Shown here in pieces: positions 26,257-37,570 of a DNA stretch of 64,000 bases (position 1 is its first letter; each line of letters begins with the position of its first letter). This stretch comes from Heterobilharzia americana (lineage: Eukaryota > Platyhelminthes > Trematoda > Strigeidida > Schistosomatidae): the NCBI GenBank assembly GCA_944470555.2, contig OX104129.1, positions 44,487,998 through 44,551,997 on the forward strand, read 5' to 3'. The translations under genes and the position numbers were made by a program. The notes below the pieces were generated by a model, which worked only from the letters and a program-made list of their open reading frames with translations, did no database searches and had not been told where the DNA came from.

Positions 26257-26410
26257 GTGTCTCGGTGGTCTAGCGGATAATGCTGTGGCATTTGAAGCGA
26301 TAGGTTCCGAGTTCGAATCCCGTGGGAACAACATCGCTCACTGGGAGCCTGATACATCCAGCTGATGAGTCCCAAGTAGGACAAAATGCGCATCCTGGAT
26401 TTAACTGCTA
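26257..26410 (+). mobile_element. Sm-alpha-like tRNA-derived SINE with hammerhead module, opposite orientation
   Basis: The tRNA-like head at 26257-26330 has an A box TGGTCTAGCGG (26266-26276) and a B box GTTCGAATCCC (26311-26321). The loop word ATTTGAA suggests a tRNA-Gln-like ancestor, but the acceptor arms do not pair, so it is not a working tRNA. CACTGGGAGCCTG and the hammerhead follow: CTGATGAG near 26360, stem II GTCC/GGAC, AAAA in place of GAAA, ATC before CTGGATTT. It starts within a few bases of the start of the minus-strand copy, giving a head-to-head pair. Confidence 0.8.
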
Positions 26411-26414
26411 GCGA

Positions 26415-27020
26415 CTCTCTACATTGAGGCATTCACAGAGAAGCCCATATGCAATAGAGATCGATCAATTTGGTCCAATCAACAATACTATACACAGTAA
26501 TTGATTAAAACATCATGAATCTATTTTTTAATCTTCTTTATGATTATAATGCATTGATATGACTTTTATTTCACATGTCAATAGTCTGAGTGAACCCCAT
26601 TAGTTTTCGAATCAGTCTGAAAGGCTGCATTGTCCTTATCAAAAGAATGTTTTGTAACACTTAGCACCTACTTCTGTGAAAATTAGAATCTCTATCGACA
26701 TACATTTGATGATAACTTCCAAAATGCGTAAAAGTAATATTCACTAGTCCATAAATCTGAGAATTTTGCTTTTTGCAGGAAACTACACAGTACTCGGATA
26801 AAGTGTTGAAACCTTGCATTAAACGAACTTCATGCAAATAATCTGTGTTTCCTACATACCCAATGAACTATTTCTCAGTTTCTGTTACTTCTTCTTTTGT
26901 CTTCTGCATTTTCTTTTTAAGTTTTTTTCCACAGGACCTCTACTATTTGGATATTCACTGTAGTTACTTTTTTTCAGCAAAGCCATGCAACATTCATGGT
27001 TTAAACAATTCCAGATTACA
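26415..27020. other. No recognised feature
   Basis: AT-rich, no gene recognised. Confidence 0.45.
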
Positions 27021-27024
27021 TAGA

Positions 27025-27075
27025 GTTGGATGACCTGGATTCCACTGCTAGCCACTATCTGTCATTAATTTCATA
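27025..27075 (+). mobile_element. 3' fragment of a hammerhead SINE
   Basis: CCTGGATTCCACTGCTAGCC followed by ACTATCTGTCATTAA matches the region 3' of the cleavage site in the other copies. No catalytic core precedes it. Confidence 0.6.
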
Positions 27076-27119
27076 TTACCTTTTTAAACATTTAATCAGT
27101 CATCATCAGTTGGTGGTTT

Positions 27120-27310
27120 GATTGACGTTCGCACAGTTGAATTGCCTATTACGGAAACGAATTTTCTGTATCCTATTATGTGACTATGAAACATTGCCAT
27201 TGAAAGTGGAGGATTTCATAAGACTTCAGGCGTTCGACCACCGTTGCCTTCGAAGCAATGGGACATGTATTGTGAAACCACCAAATTACTAATGTAGAAA
27301 TCAGGCATAT
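27120..27310 (+). mobile_element. RTE-like family B, short fragment
   Basis: Plus-strand reading near 27185-27255 gives a decayed CDYETLPLKVEDF followed by RLQAFDHRCLRS, which matches the RLQVFDHRCLRS block of the copy at 19290-20190. Confidence 0.65.
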
Positions 27311-27314
27311 ATAT

Positions 27315-28565
27315 CTTTATAAAGTGGTGTCTAGATAATGCCAGTGATCAAATACTTATCTTCTATGTGATTTATTAGCAATAAGAGAAAGATAACAGAA
27401 GGAAATAAAATGGACCATTATTACTAATATTCAGATTTAGACTAATGTTTGAATCCACCTGTATCTCTGCTATCGATTTTAAGCAGTATTTAAACGAGTT
27501 CATAACTATTGGTTCCGACAGTTTTATGGAACTGAGCAATGAAATCTGAGATTTCCTATGTGACTCAAACCAACCATAAAGTTTAGTATATTCTGTTAAA
27601 TACCACAAAAACAAGTATCATACGAAACATTAATCGCGACGTATAACACTGAACGACGTTGTAATGCTACATTAGATTACCTTCGTGACGGTGCTGAAAT
27701 CCTAATTTGAAAGTGATGTTGCTTTGAAAAACAATCTTAGAAGAAATGAAGTTATATATACATACAAAAATATGGGTAGTTGTTTCATTTATTGATTGTC
27801 GTTTCAAAAATGATCGGTAAAGGTACGAAGATGAATATTCTGTCCACATGAACAAAGAATCTAGTGTTCATGACACCCAACTGAATTGTTCAATGTTACT
27901 TTAAAAGTTACGGAGTTTTTTATAAAGGTGATAAATTCTCATTGTATAAAATGGCGTTTCCGAAATCCAACAGAATTTCCACAGATATAGTCCTGATAGA
28001 TGCATAAACACTGTGATCATGCATATAAACAGAAATTTTAAGTCAGTTAACCCCGTGTTTTTAGGAATTAATTCAGGTAAGACGAATATATTATCGAATA
28101 TTTATCACTTCATAATAGTTCCCGGTTAAAATATCGGAATTCCCTTGACCAGTATCCTAATTAATCTGACCGAACTACAGAATAAGCATTTTTCTAAGAG
28201 GTTCAACATTATCGTATCTTCCCCTTAGTGTAATTTAAAACAAAATGCCTCAAGTATCAATTCACCTACCCTCACATTTAATCCTCACAATAAACAAAGC
28301 CATAAAAATAGAATATAATTAGTTAATAGCTTAAAAATGAGTTTGATAGTTGTGGTGTATACGCTGTTTCAGCATAGGCTGGACGCAGCTGATTAAAATG
28401 TACTAATCGACAGTGTAGGGAACCAAATCTGAGGAATAAATATGATATCTCTGTATAACGATAAAAGCGTTTATTCAACAAATTCATTTTCCTGTGTCGT
28501 TTCATTCATCATGCAAGTATTGTATCGAGGGTTGACCTACACATATGGTGGGACTGACTGACTGA
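27315..28565. other. No recognised feature
   Basis: AT-rich; two short minus-strand frames (79 and 62 codons) look random. Confidence 0.45.
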
Positions 28566-28569
28566 CAAA

Positions 28570-29185
28570 ATCAGTGTAGAACCTCACACACACACACACA
28601 CACACATTGCATCGGCTCAAGTTGCTACCCTTCACATTAATATACAAAGAACAGGTGGATGGAAAAGAAAAGATATCAGTGTGAGACGATAAGCTCTCTG
28701 AAGATAAAGGTTAGTGAGAATATTCAACCTCTAGGTATCAAACAGAGAATACATTTTTCCCCATTGTGACGGATTTTCAGTCATATTGCCAACAATACTC
28801 AATCACTAATTTCCTTCATCTCAGGGACCGCAGTCAGGTAGCCTTCCCACACAACTCAGACCAACAGGAAGGGACTTCATCGACTAGTGCCATGCCTTGG
28901 TCTGGTCAACCTAAACACTCTTTCAGACTAGTCCAACTTCCCCTGAAATGACACTTCGAGGTAGGCTTTGGCTCGGCATGCGCAGTTTCTGTCCAGGTCG
29001 TCTCAATCGACTGAGGTTCACAACCTCATCAGTCGACTTGCCTTTCTTGTCGAGTACGCTTCGCCTGATCTCAACGCTACCCATACAATGATTTCACTTA
29101 ACGTGAGCAATGCTACGAAAACATCTGTGACCAAAACCTTGTAACTGCTCCATGTCTTCCACTTTTAACGCTAGGTCCTGTTGTT
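28570..29185 (-). mobile_element. RTE-like family B, decayed 3' fragment
   Basis: The stretch near 29020 (GAGGTTCACAACCTCATCAG) matches the family B word at 19768-19790. The left part matches 40670-40900 (for instance TGTAGAACCTCAC, and ATTGTGACGG against ATTGTGACCC). No frame is intact. Confidence 0.55.
28585..28606. repeat. (CA)11 microsatellite
   Basis: Eleven perfect CA units inside a family B remnant. Confidence 0.95.
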
Positions 29186-29785
29186 TTTAGCATCAACGAA
29201 CACATTTCTTGACTTGCAACGCAGAAATTTTTGATCTTATATCCAGGAACGAAAGATTATGAAAACTGTTTAAAGAATTCAGTCTAAAACTCGACTCCAT
29301 ATTTTTGTGTCAGTTAATTTGAAGTTATTTAAATCTTGGTGATACTGATGACAAACCTAAGTAACTTTATTTAAATCTTTCTGTCGATATATTTTGTACG
29401 AACACTATGTTCATATTGAAACTGATTGTGTCTACCTCTGTGGGATAATCAGTAACACAACTAAGAACAACTCTTAGAATTTCATGACTATCATCTCCTG
29501 TTCTTGGTGTCCACTGGTCAGGATAATTCAGGAAAGTTACAATCAAGCTAACTTCATATACATTTATTTATTTACGCTTAGGTCATAAGTTATCAGGTGT
29601 AGTTCTGTCTGTACATAAAGACTTGTGACAATTCTCCACATCAATGTTGAGGTGAAAAGTGAGAGAATAAGAGAACACAACTCTCCACCGAATATCAGTC
29701 TACAACTATTTGTGTTGTCCGACTGAATAGATCTGTAGGGACTAGAAAGAATCTTCAGACTAGTCGACATGTATTCGTAACGTCA
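29185..29785. other. No recognised feature
   Basis: AT-rich, no gene recognised; a 68-codon minus-strand frame overlaps the start of the next feature. Confidence 0.45.
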
Positions 29786-29789
29786 ACCT

Positions 29790-30260
29790 AGCTGCCAACC
29801 AAATGCAGTTCCGATGATGCGAAGGATGAATTCTATCAAAAGCTGACAACTTTAACATAGAAAGCAAAACGTTCAGACACGATCATAATAGCAGGAGACT
29901 TCAGTGTCCAAGTAGGGAAGTCAAACCAGTCGGAAAGGCACCTTGAAGGTATCTACAGAATCTCATGCCCACTAACAAACAACCATGATCATCTTTTGAA
30001 ATTTTGTTCTGACAACCAATTGTCTCTGGCCAGCACTAACCTCAGGCATAAGGAAAGACACTGCCTCACATGGCGTCTACAGACACCAAATCAACGATGG
30101 TCAAAGACAGATTATCTTGCTATAACCGATCATTGGAGAGGATTGGCAGAGGATTCTCTCTCTCTTTCGCTCTCTCTCTGGAGTAGCTGTTTGGAATCTG
30201 ATCACGTGCTAGTACGGATCCGTGTATGCTTGCCCCATATTTGCGGCCGGAAATAGATGA
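29790..30260 (+). pseudogene. Endonuclease fragment of an RTE-like element (probably family B)
   Basis: Plus-strand reading gives DDAKDEFYQKLTTL, then TIIIAGDFSVQVGKSNQSER near 29885. This is the G-D-x-N/S block of the EEP endonuclease, with Ser where Asn is usual. LLKFCSDNQLSLASTNLRHK, CLTWRLQTPNQRWSKTDYLA and ESDHVLVRIR at the SDH block follow. The final catalytic His is kept. A CT-rich run at 30154-30179 adds a Ser-Leu repeat where sister elements have a short linker. One frame break falls near 29995. RT does not follow. Confidence 0.75.
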
Positions 30261-30264
30261 TAGT

Positions 30265-31030
30265 AAAGCCTATATGTGCTCAACTGGAAAATGAGAACGT
30301 GAAGTATAGGGGGAAAAGATAGCTAAGTACTTATCTATCTACAACATATCTGGCTGTGAAACTTGTCCCACGCTATCAGACAACAGATTCAATTGAGTAA
30401 TCCTAATTAGACAACTTTCCAACTATTGTTAACTCTTAAAGTATGTATCAATTTACATGTACATGCGGTAGCAAGTAAGTATGAAAAAGAGAGAGCTGAT
30501 TGTCTATGGGGATTGCCAAGCACATGCCAAAGAGTTCATGCCTTAGAGGTCCATCCTCATTCAGCAGTCCAAAAGTTCTTCACATATGTCATATGCGACA
30601 TCAAGTAGATGTCATAAAATCCTTCATGGTAGTCAACAAACAAAATTCCTCGTCCCTCCTTCGGAGTGCCAAAGCCGTCACTATCCGACGAGTCCACCAT
30701 GAACTGTGTATTTACAAGGAGACAGTTACCCTAGCAATTAGTAACCTTTCCCGAAAATATTTTTAATAGGTTTACTTTACGTTTATTAACATTCATATTC
30801 ATATTGACTAGCATTTCAGCATTCATTATTAACGTATTCGTTACTATATAATAGTTTTGTCTCACTTGCTTACCATTCTGTTGACATAATATTTTCACAT
30901 GATTACGTTACCACCTCAACATCTGATCTTATTCCACTCATTCGTGAACATTTCTCACCTTGTCTTGTATAACTCTTACCTAGTTTGACTGAACTTACTA
31001 CCAGAACTTCCTTTGTATTCTGAATTATGT
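30265..31030. other. No recognised feature
   Basis: Two overlapping plus-strand frames (60 and 88 codons, 30426-30766) have no family resemblance; otherwise AT-rich. Confidence 0.4.
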
Positions 31031-31034
31031 TTTC

Positions 31035-31165
31035 TCAGTTCATGGTCTTAGCGGGAACCACATCGCTCACTGAGGCAGGAACATCCAACTGACGAGTTCC
31101 AGATAGGAGGAAGAGTGCGTCCTGGATTCCAGCGCTAGCCACCATCCATCATTAACATTAAGCGG
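31035..31165 (+). mobile_element. Sm-alpha-like SINE, 5'-truncated, best-preserved hammerhead core
   Basis: GCGGGAACCACATCGCTCAC marks the end of the tRNA-like head. The hammerhead follows with CTGACGA at 31089-31095, a GAA box near 31110 and the cleavage triplet GTC at 31119-31121 before CTGGATTCC. All strictly conserved core bases appear present (position 7 may be any base). However, the first stem II pair would be G against G, and the base after GAA is G instead of A. Activity is therefore doubtful. Confidence 0.75.
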
Positions 31166-31715
31166 TATCTTAATACACTCCATATAATGTATGTTAATAT
31201 TTGTTATAGAGATTATTTACTTATTTATTCAGGTTGTAGGCAGCTGACGAAAATCATGTGAAATAAAATGATGTTATCTTGTCCTGCAAATGATTTTCTC
31301 ACTGAGTTATTCAAATACTTCCATAAGTTATTTGATCTAATCGTGATTTAAAATCAAACTTCATATTCTATATTTTACTATCTGATCACTATAAGAGTGG
31401 TGTTTAAACAGACAATACGTTTGTTGAACTGTTGTAATATATTCTGTAGCCAATAAACGTTCCTAAAAGTACAGGCTTCATGGTGTAAAATTTCTTCTTT
31501 ATTTATATGACCAACTCAGCTTTTTTTATGAGCCTTCATACTTAAATCAGCATCTTTGATAAGCTGATAGTCACCCAACCTAGAGTTAGACTCACGGGTC
31601 AACTGTAGTTTTCATATTCGTATTCCCTTATTTGAAATGGAAAGATGGAGCGCTCTCAAAAAAGTAAGCTTTGATGCTAACTGTTTCATGAACTTCAATG
31701 TTGCTTGTAACTATC

Positions 31716-31724
31716 AGTATTCCC

Positions 31725-31805
<81 letters not shown>

Positions 31806-31865
31806 CATTATTTGTCCCTTGGGTTCCTAGTGGAACATAGGGCTTCAGTAGCACGTAGTATTCCC
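31716..31865 (-). mobile_element. Family A 3' stub with long (AAT)n tail and target duplication
   Basis: On the minus strand, 31856-31813 reads CTACTGAAGCCCTATGTTCC and AGGAACCCAAGGGACA, the last bases of family A. It is followed by an AAT tail (31812-31726, 26 perfect trimers plus three). The word AGTATTCCC flanks it at 31716-31724 and 31857-31865. It is therefore a real, extremely 5'-truncated insertion of about 45 bp plus tail. Confidence 0.85.
31726..31812. repeat. (ATT)n microsatellite = retroposon tail
   Basis: 26 perfect ATT units, one ATC, two ATT. It is the 3' tail of the minus-strand stub. Confidence 0.95.
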
Positions 31866-31869
31866 TATA

Positions 31870-33005
31870 AATAACTATTTTTAGACACTGAATGACGCGC
31901 GCGAAGTCAAGAAGAAATAATTCAAAGAATAAAATTTTGTAATTCAACGATAACATCAGAAAAAGTCGTTCAGTTGAATTTATATTTATTACAGACTTAT
32001 AACACTTTGTTACTAGGTGATAGGACATATTTTCATCATTAAAGTAGCATCCAAGAAGAGAATGAGAAGAGGTTTCTCGAGACGGAAAGCAGTTTTATAA
32101 GACGATTTAGGTAATGAGAAATGTAAGGAAGTTGACAGTATGAAAATTGTACATACATGAAAAAAGATAGACCCTAATGATGATGACAGTATTAGACTGA
32201 TTATTGATGATGAAATTAGAAAAGTGAGAAGAATTACGATCACAGAAAAACGAGACTGAAGTTACCTCTCTTGCAAAATTTTCGAAAACACACTCCTGAA
32301 CACTTCTCATTAAATTTGCAGATAGCATTGAAAGAGGACTCTTCCATGTGGCCAGGAACCCCACTGGTAGTTAATTTACATTCTTTCCCTCACAACCAAT
32401 CAGTTTAATATTCAGGGATGGTTTGGAAAGTGAAAAATTTGTGAAACCTATACAACTATCTCCACGAGAAAAAGTAAACTTGTGAACACATACATAAGTG
32501 GCCTGAAGAGACACCTTGCCTTTAACACATCCTAGAATGACGTACCCATTAGAGCAGGCGATCTATAATTTAACAAAGAGTGTCCTGAGCGACTTGAAAA
32601 GCCGAATTTTCAGGATTTCTGTTGAAATAAATAACGTTTTCATTGGGCTCGCGTGCATCTGGTTAGTCTAGTCGGTTTCGCATTAAATATAAATGAATAT
32701 TTCCCATTATGCATGAAGTCAGACTGATTCATAATCAGTTGCATCATTTGTAAGATTTTTTATGTCTCTTAACAATCACGAATGAATAAGATTTCTCTTT
32801 CTACCCAACAATGCCAAGCTATAAAAATTTGCTTTGTTCATTCTATATTGGCTTTCGCTGAAACGATGCTTGTAGAAAGCTGTTTTCTTTCTTAAGGATT
32901 CTAATCAAAAGTGGGTTGAATGATTATACTCTCTAAGCTAATCAACTATCGCCTCAGCATTAATATTTTCATAACACATGAAGAATGCATTATCTACGTC
33001 AACTG
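31870..33005. other. No recognised feature
   Basis: AT-rich, short random-looking frames only. Confidence 0.45.
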
Positions 33006-33009
33006 CCGA

Positions 33010-33120
33010 GTACAATTCACCATTTACCGGGGTGCAGGTAAATCCAGCTGAAAAATCCTAAAAGGAACGAAACACATGTCCTGGATTCCACTACTGGCCA
33101 CTATCCATCGCTACTATTGA
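33010..33120 (+). mobile_element. Sm-alpha-like SINE fragment with damaged hammerhead
   Basis: GTGCAGGTAAATCCAG, CTGAAAAA (for CTGANGAG), GGAACGAAACACATGTCCTGG and ATTCCACTACTGGCCACTAT follow the module order. The GAAAC box and GTC triplet are kept, but G8, the general acid of the ribozyme, is changed to A, so no self-cleavage is expected. Confidence 0.7.
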
Positions 33121-33147
33121 AAGAAGCAAAAGACAGATATACAGGAA

Positions 33148-33420
33148 GGAATTTTTATTGTCAACAAGTGGGGCAGTAGTCGTTAAATAGATACACCTTG
33201 CACTGAAACCGTCACCTTCAAAATATGCTTCATTTACTCTTCTGCTTCTTTCTTGATTTGCTCTTCATACACCTGCCTTGTCTCTTGCATTTCTCTTGGC
33301 GGGATCTCTACCCATTGTTGGTAATTCCCTATGATTTCTGCCACCCTCTCAACATGTACTACTTATATCCATTCTTATCAGCAACGCCCACTACACTATT
33401 ACTTGCGGATACTCAGAATA
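33148..33420. repeat. Dispersed repeat R3, copy 2
   Basis: Matches 20430-20715. Shared words include GGAATTTTTATT, TCTCTTGCATTTCT, ATGATTTCTGCC and GTACTACTTATATCCATTCT. The minus strand reads REMQE followed by a charged helix. Confidence 0.55.
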
Positions 33421-33424
33421 ACTG

Positions 33425-36285
33425 GTGCAGACTGGTTAGTGAGAAAAGTTTCTTACAAACGAGACTTTAGGTACAGTAGTACATTTATTCGCCAAATGCA
33501 TGGATACTTTTATTGGTGAAACATAGCATGCATGCAAATGTTGCGTACGTACACATCACACACTAGTCAAATCGAAGACTTGACTTGGCCCAAAATGAAC
33601 ATGACTCCTTAAGTGACATTTAAGTGCAGAGTTTTTGAAGTTGAGTAGAATTCTAGTGGGAAAGAAAGGCATTCGTAACATGTCTGGAAAGTTTTCAGTT
33701 GGTAATCTTGACTGTTTAATGGTAACACTTTTTTGAAGAGCAATTATAGATAATCCTTGGATTTTAAGGCGCAGACCGACTTTCTGAAAACCAAGTACCA
33801 ACCAGTAAAAAAGCAGATAAATTTATTTCGTTAACCTTTGACAATTATTTTAAAAACTGCATGACCGTCACCATGATGACTATATCTTAAAAAGTAGCAA
33901 TTAAATTAAGAAATCTACGTTTATTTGACTAGGATTTAATAAATCAGATGGGTTAAGAAGCATTTACGTATCTATAGACAATTTACACCAGCAAGACATC
34001 AGGCGTTTGTGACTCACTTTTTAATTCTCAGTCGCTTCGATTATTAGGCAAATATATCCTAATGAGTATTTGTACTACTCCTCCGTGTGTTTACACACGC
34101 AGAATTCTTTTTTCCCGAACTAGATTAACTAGTGCTAACTGTCTTCATCAAATTCAGTCTATGATTAGTAATAGTTTGGAAGCTACTTTTGGGACATACT
34201 AGACAGATTTTCATATTAGATCTAGGCATAGATCATGATTTTAACCTTCAAAATATTGCTTACAAAATGCATAATAATATCTTTAACTAACCACTTGAGA
34301 TTTTCTTAAAACAAATATATTCTTCATATTTCCGAATAAGGTGAGGTTTAGAAGTATAGGAAGCCTTTTGGAGGTACACAATAAAACCAATGGTGAGAGT
34401 GATAGGACTGAGAAATTCCAACTGTCGGTATGATCAGTGACATTAATTTTGTTCGGAATAAAATTTTCTCGGCAAGTAAACTTGTCATGGAGAATTTATT
34501 TATAATACATTAATTTACCACACAAGCTCGGCATTGGTGTGTTTAGGTTTCATCTAGTTTCGCTACTCTAGTCTCGGACTCTGAATTTTATGAATATCCT
34601 TACTTATTGTCTACTATTAATTGGGTAGGAGCGACTGGCCAGAATTCTAATGAATAAAAAGAGCATAACCTCAGTTGAATTAATGCATGAGTACTGCAGA
34701 ACAGCTCGACCTCAAACAAGCGAGTTACCTAGCTTTAAGACTTTCTTTATCGTGGTCATAGATGTTACTGACTACACTGAATAGATCGCGATTATTTTGT
34801 TTGAGTAAACGCAGGAAACATATTCAATAGATGAATATACCAACTCGCTGAAAACTTGTGAATTCGTTAGTATTTTTGAGACTTGTCATTTGGGGCAAAT
34901 TAAGCTTCTCATCTGGGTTTGGTTGATTAAAAAGGCACTCACAAGCACAGATTTTCAAATTGTCGCTGAAACCAACATAACTGAAAACAATTTAAATCAG
35001 TGTAAGGACTTATATAGCCGGAAAACTTTTACTAATGACGACACTTGGTGTGGAGATTCGAAAGAGACATTTTGAGCGAGTTACAAACTGTTGACTACCT
35101 AAGGAAATAAGGATGAAACTACAGGATACTCACAGCAATTTTTCCCAAGCGTCTTTACCATCAGTAGTTGTCTGACAGCTCCACTTATCATTCAACTCAA
35201 TGTGTCAAATTATCAGACATTTCCGGTAGATACGCGTCACTAATTCTACTACTTATTCGAACACGATAAAATGTGTTAAATAACCTATGAAACCATGTTT
35301 GATAAAAGATATTTCAGTTACCTGTATATCTTGGTTTCATACAAAAGAACTATTTCACATTATTATTACCAACTTCCCTATCGCATTTCTACTTTAGAGC
35401 CTGCACCAACAAATATAGAAGTACTAAAAACAGCCTTTAACTAGTAATGGATACTTCATCACCTAGTTCCAAGGATCACTCCAACCTGTCAACCAAACTT
35501 GGATTGTAATCATCAAACCAAGACGGCCATTATCGCACTGTACTTTGTTGGGTGGGGGGTGGTCGACGCAAAGACGAGCAAATGGAAATTACACACTGAT
35601 TGAAAACACTCGTGTACATAGCTTAGCAAGTTGCTAAACAGACTAGAAAGAGGAAATGCTACCGAAAAAACCAACCCACACGAATGATCAAAAAGCTAGA
35701 AAGTACTTTAGTCGGTAGTCTCGGTAAGAGAATATCGTCTTTCCTAATCCTTTCGCAAGAAAGAACTTTAAGGAAAATATCAACGCAACCACTTGCTTTT
35801 TCACTACTGTCAAACTTCATTTATAACCTGCCACCCTTACTTCTATTTCAAAATTAGCTAAGTCGCCACTAGATCTGTCTTCTATGCTGTTTTGTCGAAA
35901 AGCCTGCTTAAAATCATGAAAAGATAATCAGAAACAAAATTCTTTGCTTCCGAAATATTTTAGAGGGGATTTTCAAGGAGTACAATGATCTTTTTCACGT
36001 AACGTCAACCTACTCTCCTACGGGAAATATAAACAAAACAGGAATTATTTTGGAATATGTATTTTCTAGATCATCAACATTTTTGAACTGTAGGACCGCT
36101 GATAAAGAAAAACTAGTCACACACGTGCCACTGCGTGCACAGCCATGTAATTCTATTTTTCATACTGCGATCATCAAACCAGTAAGAGAAATGCAATATC
36201 ATACAACAATAAATAAAGCCATAATGCAATGCCTAGTCAACCACAAGAATGAAGTGAAGCAGTAAATCGAGTTTAATTCAGATAA
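33425..36285. other. No recognised gene; 3' flank of Caprin
   Basis: AT-rich DNA. On the minus strand no canonical AATAAA occurs within about 350 nt after the Caprin stop; a weak ATTAAA lies 14-19 nt after it (36275-36270). The polyadenylation site is therefore unresolved. Confidence 0.45.
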
Positions 36286-36288
36286 GGT

Positions 36289-36398
36289 TCAATAAGTAGG
36301 TTGAGCGTATGCCGCTGCCATTCCGCGAGACGCTCCACCACGACCGGGATGGGCACCAAAATTACCACCACGCTGTCCAGTATTGCGCCTTTGACCAC
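36289..36398 (-). CDS. Caprin coding exon 4 (C terminus)
   Basis: Two bases complete a Ser codon, then 35 codons and TGA at 36291-36289. Encodes an RG-rich tail (GQRRNTGQRGG, HPGRGGASRG) ending AAAYAQPTY. Such RG tails bind RNA and are Arg-methylated in Caprin-1. Confidence 0.85.
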
Positions 36399-37508
36399 CT
36401 AGTGAAAAGAAAAAGGAAATCATATAGTGTATACTTGCATGTACGTTCATAACTATGCACGTTTGAATTGCATCAATGGTTCATAAATTTGAAATCCAAG
36501 TTAGATCAAACGACAAGTTGAGTTTTAATCATTAAGCGTTCGTCCAGCTAGTAGGGAGCAGTTTCGTAATCTAGCACCTGACACTGTCGCTGGGTTAGAA
36601 GCGTGAAACACTACTTAGAAAGGTTTAGATAGCCAGGGAGTATACTCCCTAATATAACGGACAACTCAAAACCTACGGCTTACCATTTTAATGCAGTGAG
36701 TTGTATACAGCCGTGTAACAAAGATTATGCTGAGGGAAAATTTACTTGTTCTCTTTTTTTACTATCCTCATGAACTTAGCTAAATTATTCCCATCTATTC
36801 TTTGCTTACTTTGGTTGTTTTGTCTGTAACATCTCGTTTTTATCATGTTTAAGATTGGACCGATGTCGCTGATGATTTCTGCTTTTTCTACATTTAACTA
36901 AATTATACAAATCATAAGGAAATTAAAAAGTGAAGTTAGAAACGTACTGCCACGACCTCCTCGGTTTTCACTTGCAATGCGACCACGGAAACTAACTTTT
37001 GAGTTCCCACGGGGAAAATTTTGATCCGGCTGCTCCAGTTCACGAATATTGTCCTCGAATACACGATCAATTCTTTTGTTGTGAAATACATTATCCATGC
37101 CTGCCTGTCGATGAAGGCCAGGGTTGGTGTATCCAATTTTCCTAACCGAATCTGCATACGAAATGGGTTTGGTACCATTATCGTTTATATCTGCATCATC
37201 TTGTCGTACGATATTCGCTTTTAAAGGAGACAGCTGTCTGACCACATCCCCTGATGGCAATGATGGACTGCGTTCACAAAACTCGTTCTTTGGTGGCTCC
37301 GTTTCAGGAACTTCTAGTACATACTGCTGTTCTAATCTGTTAATCAGTGGATGGTCAGTGTTATCCTCTTCGAGGTTGTGGTTATTGAAGCATGAAACAC
37401 TTTTGTTTGGCACTTGATTGACAGGCATCATTTCAACGAAACCAGTCGGATGCTCAACCGGAATTTGTGGGTGAACAACCTTGGAAGCCTCGAGAAGAAA
37501 AGAGGATG

Positions 37509-37570
<62 letters not shown>

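Noticed and set aside
26257..26330. A functional tRNA gene
   Set aside because: A and B boxes are present, but the acceptor and anticodon stems pair poorly, and the segment is the head of a SINE with a hammerhead directly after it.
31637..32028. Poly-Leu (plus) and poly-Asn (minus) proteins
   Set aside because: Both are readings of the (ATT)n tail of a retroposon stub.
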